Positions 33,152-35,458 of a stretch of 35,458 nucleotides of DNA are shown here, in pieces (positions within the stretch are counted from its first letter, which is position 1; every line of letters begins with the position of its first letter). Where the stretch lies: assembly GCA_012517355.1 (NCBI GenBank), contig JAAYVD010000124.1:1-35458 (forward strand), given 5' to 3'. This DNA comes from Candidatus Rifleibacteriota bacterium (lineage in GTDB: Bacteria > Muiribacteriota > Ozemobacteria > Ozemobacterales > Ozemobacteraceae). The notes under the pieces are model-generated. The model made no database searches. It was given only the letters and a program-made list of their open reading frames with translations, and was not told where the DNA came from. The translations under genes and the position numbers were made by a program.

Positions 33152-33600
33152 GATTGCGGATCTACCTGGATGTGTGTTGCCTGAACCGCCCTTTCGACAA
33201 CCAGGAAAACGAAATCATCAGGCTGGAAGCCGAGGCGGTGCGGATGATCATTCGGGCTCTCCGTCAGGGAACCTATGATTGGGTGTCCAGTCATGCCGTG
33301 GAATATGAGGTGGCCCGAACCCCCTCCCCGGAGAGACGGGCCCTGTTGACCGCCTTGCTGGGGGAAGCTCATGCCATGGCCCCGTTCACCGGCCGGCTGG
33401 TCAGGAAGGCCCGGACCCTGCAGGGACTTGGCCTGCATCGCTTGGATGCCCTGCATCTGGCCTTTGCCGAGACCGCAGGGGCCAAGGTGTTTCTTACGAC
33501 GGACCGCCGGATCCTGAGGTTCGCCGAACGGGAAGGGACCGTCATTTCCCTGGCGGTCAGAAACCCGGTATCATGGCTCTTGGAGGTGGAGGACGAGTGA
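33148..33600 (+). CDS. PIN-domain protein, probable toxin-like RNase
   Basis: 150 aa from the ATG at 33148, overlapping the cas4 stop (ATGA). It opens RIYLDVCCLNRPFDN, typical of a PIN subfamily, with acidic residues Asp8, Glu52/Glu54, Asp100 (HRLDALHLA) and Asp119 (LTTDRR) positioned to bind metal for RNA cleavage. PIN proteins of this kind are usually VapC-like toxins paired with a small antitoxin. Here the partner gene overlaps its stop codon (GTGA). It is not a standard cas gene; placement between cas4 and cas1 with overlaps on the upstream side means it is probably co-translated with the cas genes. A toxin, a guard of the CRISPR locus and a mere passenger are all possible. Confidence 0.88.
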   Translation: MRLRIYLDVCCLNRPFDNQENEIIRLEAEAVRMIIRALRQGTYDWVSSHAVEYEVARTPSPERRALLTALLGEAHAMAPFTGRLVRKARTLQGLGLHRLDALHLAFAETAGAKVFLTTDRRILRFAEREGTVISLAVRNPVSWLLEVEDE

Positions 33601-33830
33601 AGAAGACCATCAGAACCGACGAGGAGATTCGAAGCTCCGGTCTGGAAGCTCTGTTGCGGGAGTTGGGACCTGACGGAATGGTCCGGTTCTTCCAGCAGTT
33701 TGGGATCGGGAAAGGGGATTATACCAGGGACCGTGCCCGGCTGTTCCCTGACGGGGATCTCGATGAGCTGATCGAGGAGGTGCGTTCCCAGCAGGTCCGC
33801 CGGTCGCGACGGTCGATGGCTTCCGGATGA
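33597..33830 (+). CDS. Small partner of the PIN protein, antitoxin-like
   Basis: 77 aa from GTG 33597, overlapping the PIN gene (GTGA). Sequence features: TDEEIRSSGLEALLRELGPDGMVRFFQQF, read as short blocks EALLRELGPDGMVRFFQQF and GKGDYTRDRARLFPDG, then an acidic helix DLDELIEEV and a basic tail. This resembles a widespread small family (LGP.GM.RFL..., DYT) that I recall being found next to PIN genes and presumed to be the antitoxin. No DNA-binding domain is evident except possibly the basic tail. It ends 12 bp before cas1. Confidence 0.75.
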   Translation: MKKTIRTDEEIRSSGLEALLRELGPDGMVRFFQQFGIGKGDYTRDRARLFPDGDLDELIEEVRSQQVRRSRRSMASG

Positions 33831-33842
33831 AGGACGGTCGGG

Positions 33843-34874
33843 TTGAAGAAGCTATTGAATACCCTCTACGTGACCACCCAGGGGACCTATCTCGCCCGCA
33901 AGGGGTTGACGGTGGATGTCCGTGTCGAGAAAAAGACGAAAGTGCGGATCCCCATTCATACGCTTGCGGGAGTGGTTTGCTTCGGTCGTGTTGCCATGAG
34001 CCCGGCTCTGATGGAACTGTGCGGTCTTCGGAACGTCGGGGTGTCCTTCCTGAGCGAACGGGGCCGGTTTTTCGGCCGGGTTCAGGGCCCCGTTTCGGGA
34101 AACGTGCTTCTGAGGCGGGAGCAGTATCGCCGTGCGGATGACCTCGAGGCCACCCTGCGGATCGGCCGGGCTGTGGTGACGGCCAAGATCGCCAACAGCC
34201 GGACGGTCCTTCAGCGGGGCCTCCGCGACCACGGGGAGAAGATCCCTGTGCCACCGGTGAATGATGCTCTGGACCGGATGGGTGCTGGGTTGGCCCGGGT
34301 GGGAACCCTGGACGCGCTGGATGCGGTCCGGGGAATCGAAGGAGAAACCTCCCGAGCCTATTTTGGCGTGTTCGATCATCTGATCGTGGCGCAGAAGGAC
34401 CATTTTTCCTTCCGGGACCGGAACCGCCGCCCACCCTTGGACCGCGTGAATGCCCTGCTCTCGTTCTTGTACACCGTTCTTTCCCATGATGTTTCATCCG
34501 CCCTGCAGGCTGTCGGACTCGATCCGGCGGTCGGTTTCCTCCATCGGGACCGCTCTGGGCGCGCCAGCCTGGCCCTGGATCTCATGGAGGAATTGCGGGC
34601 CGTCATGGTTGACCGGCTCGTTTTATCGCTCATCAACCGCCAGCAGATCCGGGGGAAAGGTTTTGTCGTGACGGAGTCTGGTGCCGTCCTCATGGATGAC
34701 GGGACGCGCAAAGAGGTGTTGGCGGCCTATCAGAAGAGGAAGCAGGAGGAGCTCACACATCCCTTTCTTGATGAGAAGATTCCACTGGGCCTGCTCCCGC
34801 ATGTGCAAGCCTTGCTCTTGTCGCGCCACCTTCGGGGGGATCTCGATGGATATCCTCCGTTCATTTGGAAGTAA
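33843..34874 (+). CDS. cas1: Cas1 integrase, type I-C
   Basis: 343 aa from a TTG start at 33843, giving the typical type I-C opening MKKLLNTLYVTTQGTYLARKG when cut into MKKLLNTLYVTT and TYLARKG. AAGGA lies ~12 bp upstream. Catalytic Glu is in VRGIEGETSRAYF, His in GFLHRDRSGR and the acidic pair in LALDLMEELR. With Cas2 it inserts new spacers at the leader end of the array. The TTG start and the 12-bp gap after the antitoxin-like gene may lower its expression relative to the effector genes (inference). Confidence 0.97.
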   Translation: MKKLLNTLYVTTQGTYLARKGLTVDVRVEKKTKVRIPIHTLAGVVCFGRVAMSPALMELCGLRNVGVSFLSERGRFFGRVQGPVSGNVLLRREQYRRADDLEATLRIGRAVVTAKIANSRTVLQRGLRDHGEKIPVPPVNDALDRMGAGLARVGTLDALDAVRGIEGETSRAYFGVFDHLIVAQKDHFSFRDRNRRPPLDRVNALLSFLYTVLSHDVSSALQAVGLDPAVGFLHRDRSGRASLALDLMEELRAVMVDRLVLSLINRQQIRGKGFVVTESGAVLMDDGTRKEVLAAYQKRKQEELTHPFLDEKIPLGLLPHVQALLLSRHLRGDLDGYPPFIWK

Positions 34875-34877
34875 GCC

Positions 34878-35168
34878 ATGCTGGTTCTTGTGTCCTATGA
34901 TGTCAGTACGGAAACCCCTGCTGGGCGCCGCCGTCTCCGCAAGGTGGCAGGGCTGTGTGAGGATGTGGGCCAGCGCGTGCAAAAGTCCGTTTTCGAGTGC
35001 AGCCTTGATCAGACCCAGTGGATTGAGTTCCGGGGCAAGCTTCTGACCACGATTGATCCGGCCGAGGACAGTCTTCGGTTTTACTTCCTCGGCAACAATT
35101 GGAAACCTCGGGTTGAGCATGTCGGGGCCAAACCATCCTATGACCCGGAGGGGCCGCTGATTGTTTGA
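34878..35168 (+). CDS. cas2: Cas2, adaptation protein
   Basis: 96 aa. The ferredoxin-like fold starts MLVLVSYDVSTET with the conserved Asp8, then RLRKVAGLCEDVGQRVQKSVFEC in shorter blocks (CEDVGQRVQKSVFEC) and a final RFYFLGNNW strand. It bridges two Cas1 dimers in the integration complex. It begins 3 bp after cas1, with GGAAG within the cas1 end as ribosome-binding site. Last gene before the leader. Confidence 0.97.
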   Translation: MLVLVSYDVSTETPAGRRRLRKVAGLCEDVGQRVQKSVFECSLDQTQWIEFRGKLLTTIDPAEDSLRFYFLGNNWKPRVEHVGAKPSYDPEGPLIV

Positions 35169-35345
35169 TTTCGATCCGCGCGAACCGGAAATGACCATGC
35201 GTTTTCCGGGGGAAGGTTCGCGATCACTGGGGAAGAGGCCTTCTCCACATCCAAGTTGCTTTCGATTCCCAATTCCCAATCGGTAAAATGGGTTCGCGAA
35301 ACTGACCGCCGCGGCTCTGATCTGGTCTAACTCCTGGTCTGAAGG
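35169..35345 (+). promoter_or_regulatory. CRISPR leader
   Basis: A 177-bp A+T-richer stretch between cas2 and the first repeat. The sequence GGTTCGCGA occurs at 35215-35223 and again at 35291-35299, and its core is present inverted as CGCGAACC at 35179-35186. A short tandem ATTCCCA repeat lies at 35265-35278. Presumed to hold the array promoter and adaptation signals. Confidence 0.8.
35261..35289 (+). promoter_or_regulatory. Candidate promoter for the CRISPR array
   Basis: TTCGAT (35261-35266), 17-bp spacer, TAAAAT (35284-35289), 57 bp before the first repeat. The -10 is good, the -35 weak. Confidence 0.4.
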
Positions 35346-35458
35346 GTCGCCCCCCGCGCGGGGGGCGTGGATTGAAACTCCAGATGCCATCGTCGGCACC
35401 AGCTCGGGCCGTCGCCCCCCGCGCGGGGGGCGTGGATTGAAACTTCAGATCCACGACG
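35346..35458 (+). CRISPR. Start of type I-C CRISPR array (two repeats, runs off the window)
   Basis: Two identical 33-bp repeats lie at 35346-35378 and 35411-35443, separated by a 32-bp spacer (35379-35410). The second spacer is cut by the window end after 15 bp. The repeat begins GTCGCCCCCC, continues GCGC, GGGGGGCG and ends TGGATTGAAAC, the familiar type I-C end. CGCCCCCC and GGGGGGCG form a perfect 8-bp stem around a GCGC loop, the substrate for Cas5c. Because both repeats are followed by T, the boundary could be one base longer. Orientation is leader-first from cas2. Confidence 0.97.

Noticed and set aside
35224-35454. Small open frames across the CRISPR repeats (FNPRPPRGG-type peptides)
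   Set aside because: These are the usual false translations of type I-C repeats and have no ribosome-binding sites.

Overview
The window reads as chromosome of a high-G+C, diderm (Gram-negative-type) bacterium. Signs of this are lipoprotein signal peptides, a beta-barrel protein ending in Phe, an RlpA-like lipoprotein and a LysM/M23 envelope peptidase. No rRNA, tRNA or taxon-specific marker is present, so the phylum is not established. The big multi-domain sensor cyclases and unfamiliar envelope proteins suggest a poorly sampled lineage (inference only).

Layout. 1-588 is non-coding: a 13/39-bp minisatellite, a block of GCGGATGAAC-like decamers and a good sigma70-type promoter. 589-5328 (+) holds a secreted alkaline phosphatase, a large protein resembling a fused primase-like and DnaB/RecA-like domain, an acylphosphatase and an unknown membrane protein. 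5325-9178 (-) holds, in transcription order, an atypical MurC/Mpl-type Mur ligase, a free-standing B3/4-domain protein, a small HEAT-type lipoprotein and a radical SAM/SPASM protein. 9423-18528 (+) carries three tandem paralogous membrane sensors ending in HAMP and class III nucleotidyl cyclase domains. 24428-18489 (-) is a four-gene envelope cluster: LysM-M23 peptidase, beta-barrel, FecR-like protein and Fn3-like lipoprotein. 24706-26325 holds a DUF3465-like anchored protein, an RlpA-like lipoprotein and a HAMP membrane protein.

From about 26400 to the end lies a complete type I-C CRISPR-Cas locus: cas3, cas5c, cas8c (with an internal cas11c start), cas7c, cas4, cas1, cas2, leader and the first two repeats of an array that runs off the window. 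A PIN-domain protein and a small partner are spliced between cas4 and cas1 with start/stop overlaps, so they look co-translated with the cas genes. By eye this block is less G+C-extreme than the rest, consistent with acquisition as a unit.

The two most interesting observations are these. (1) The three cyclases have lost different, complementary catalytic residues. The first keeps both metal Asp but lacks the base-binding Lys and the Asn/Arg pair. The third has His for the first metal Asp but keeps Lys, Asp, Asn and Arg. This is the C1/C2 division of labour of mammalian adenylyl cyclases. (2) A toxin-antitoxin-like pair sits inside the adaptation part of the type I-C operon.
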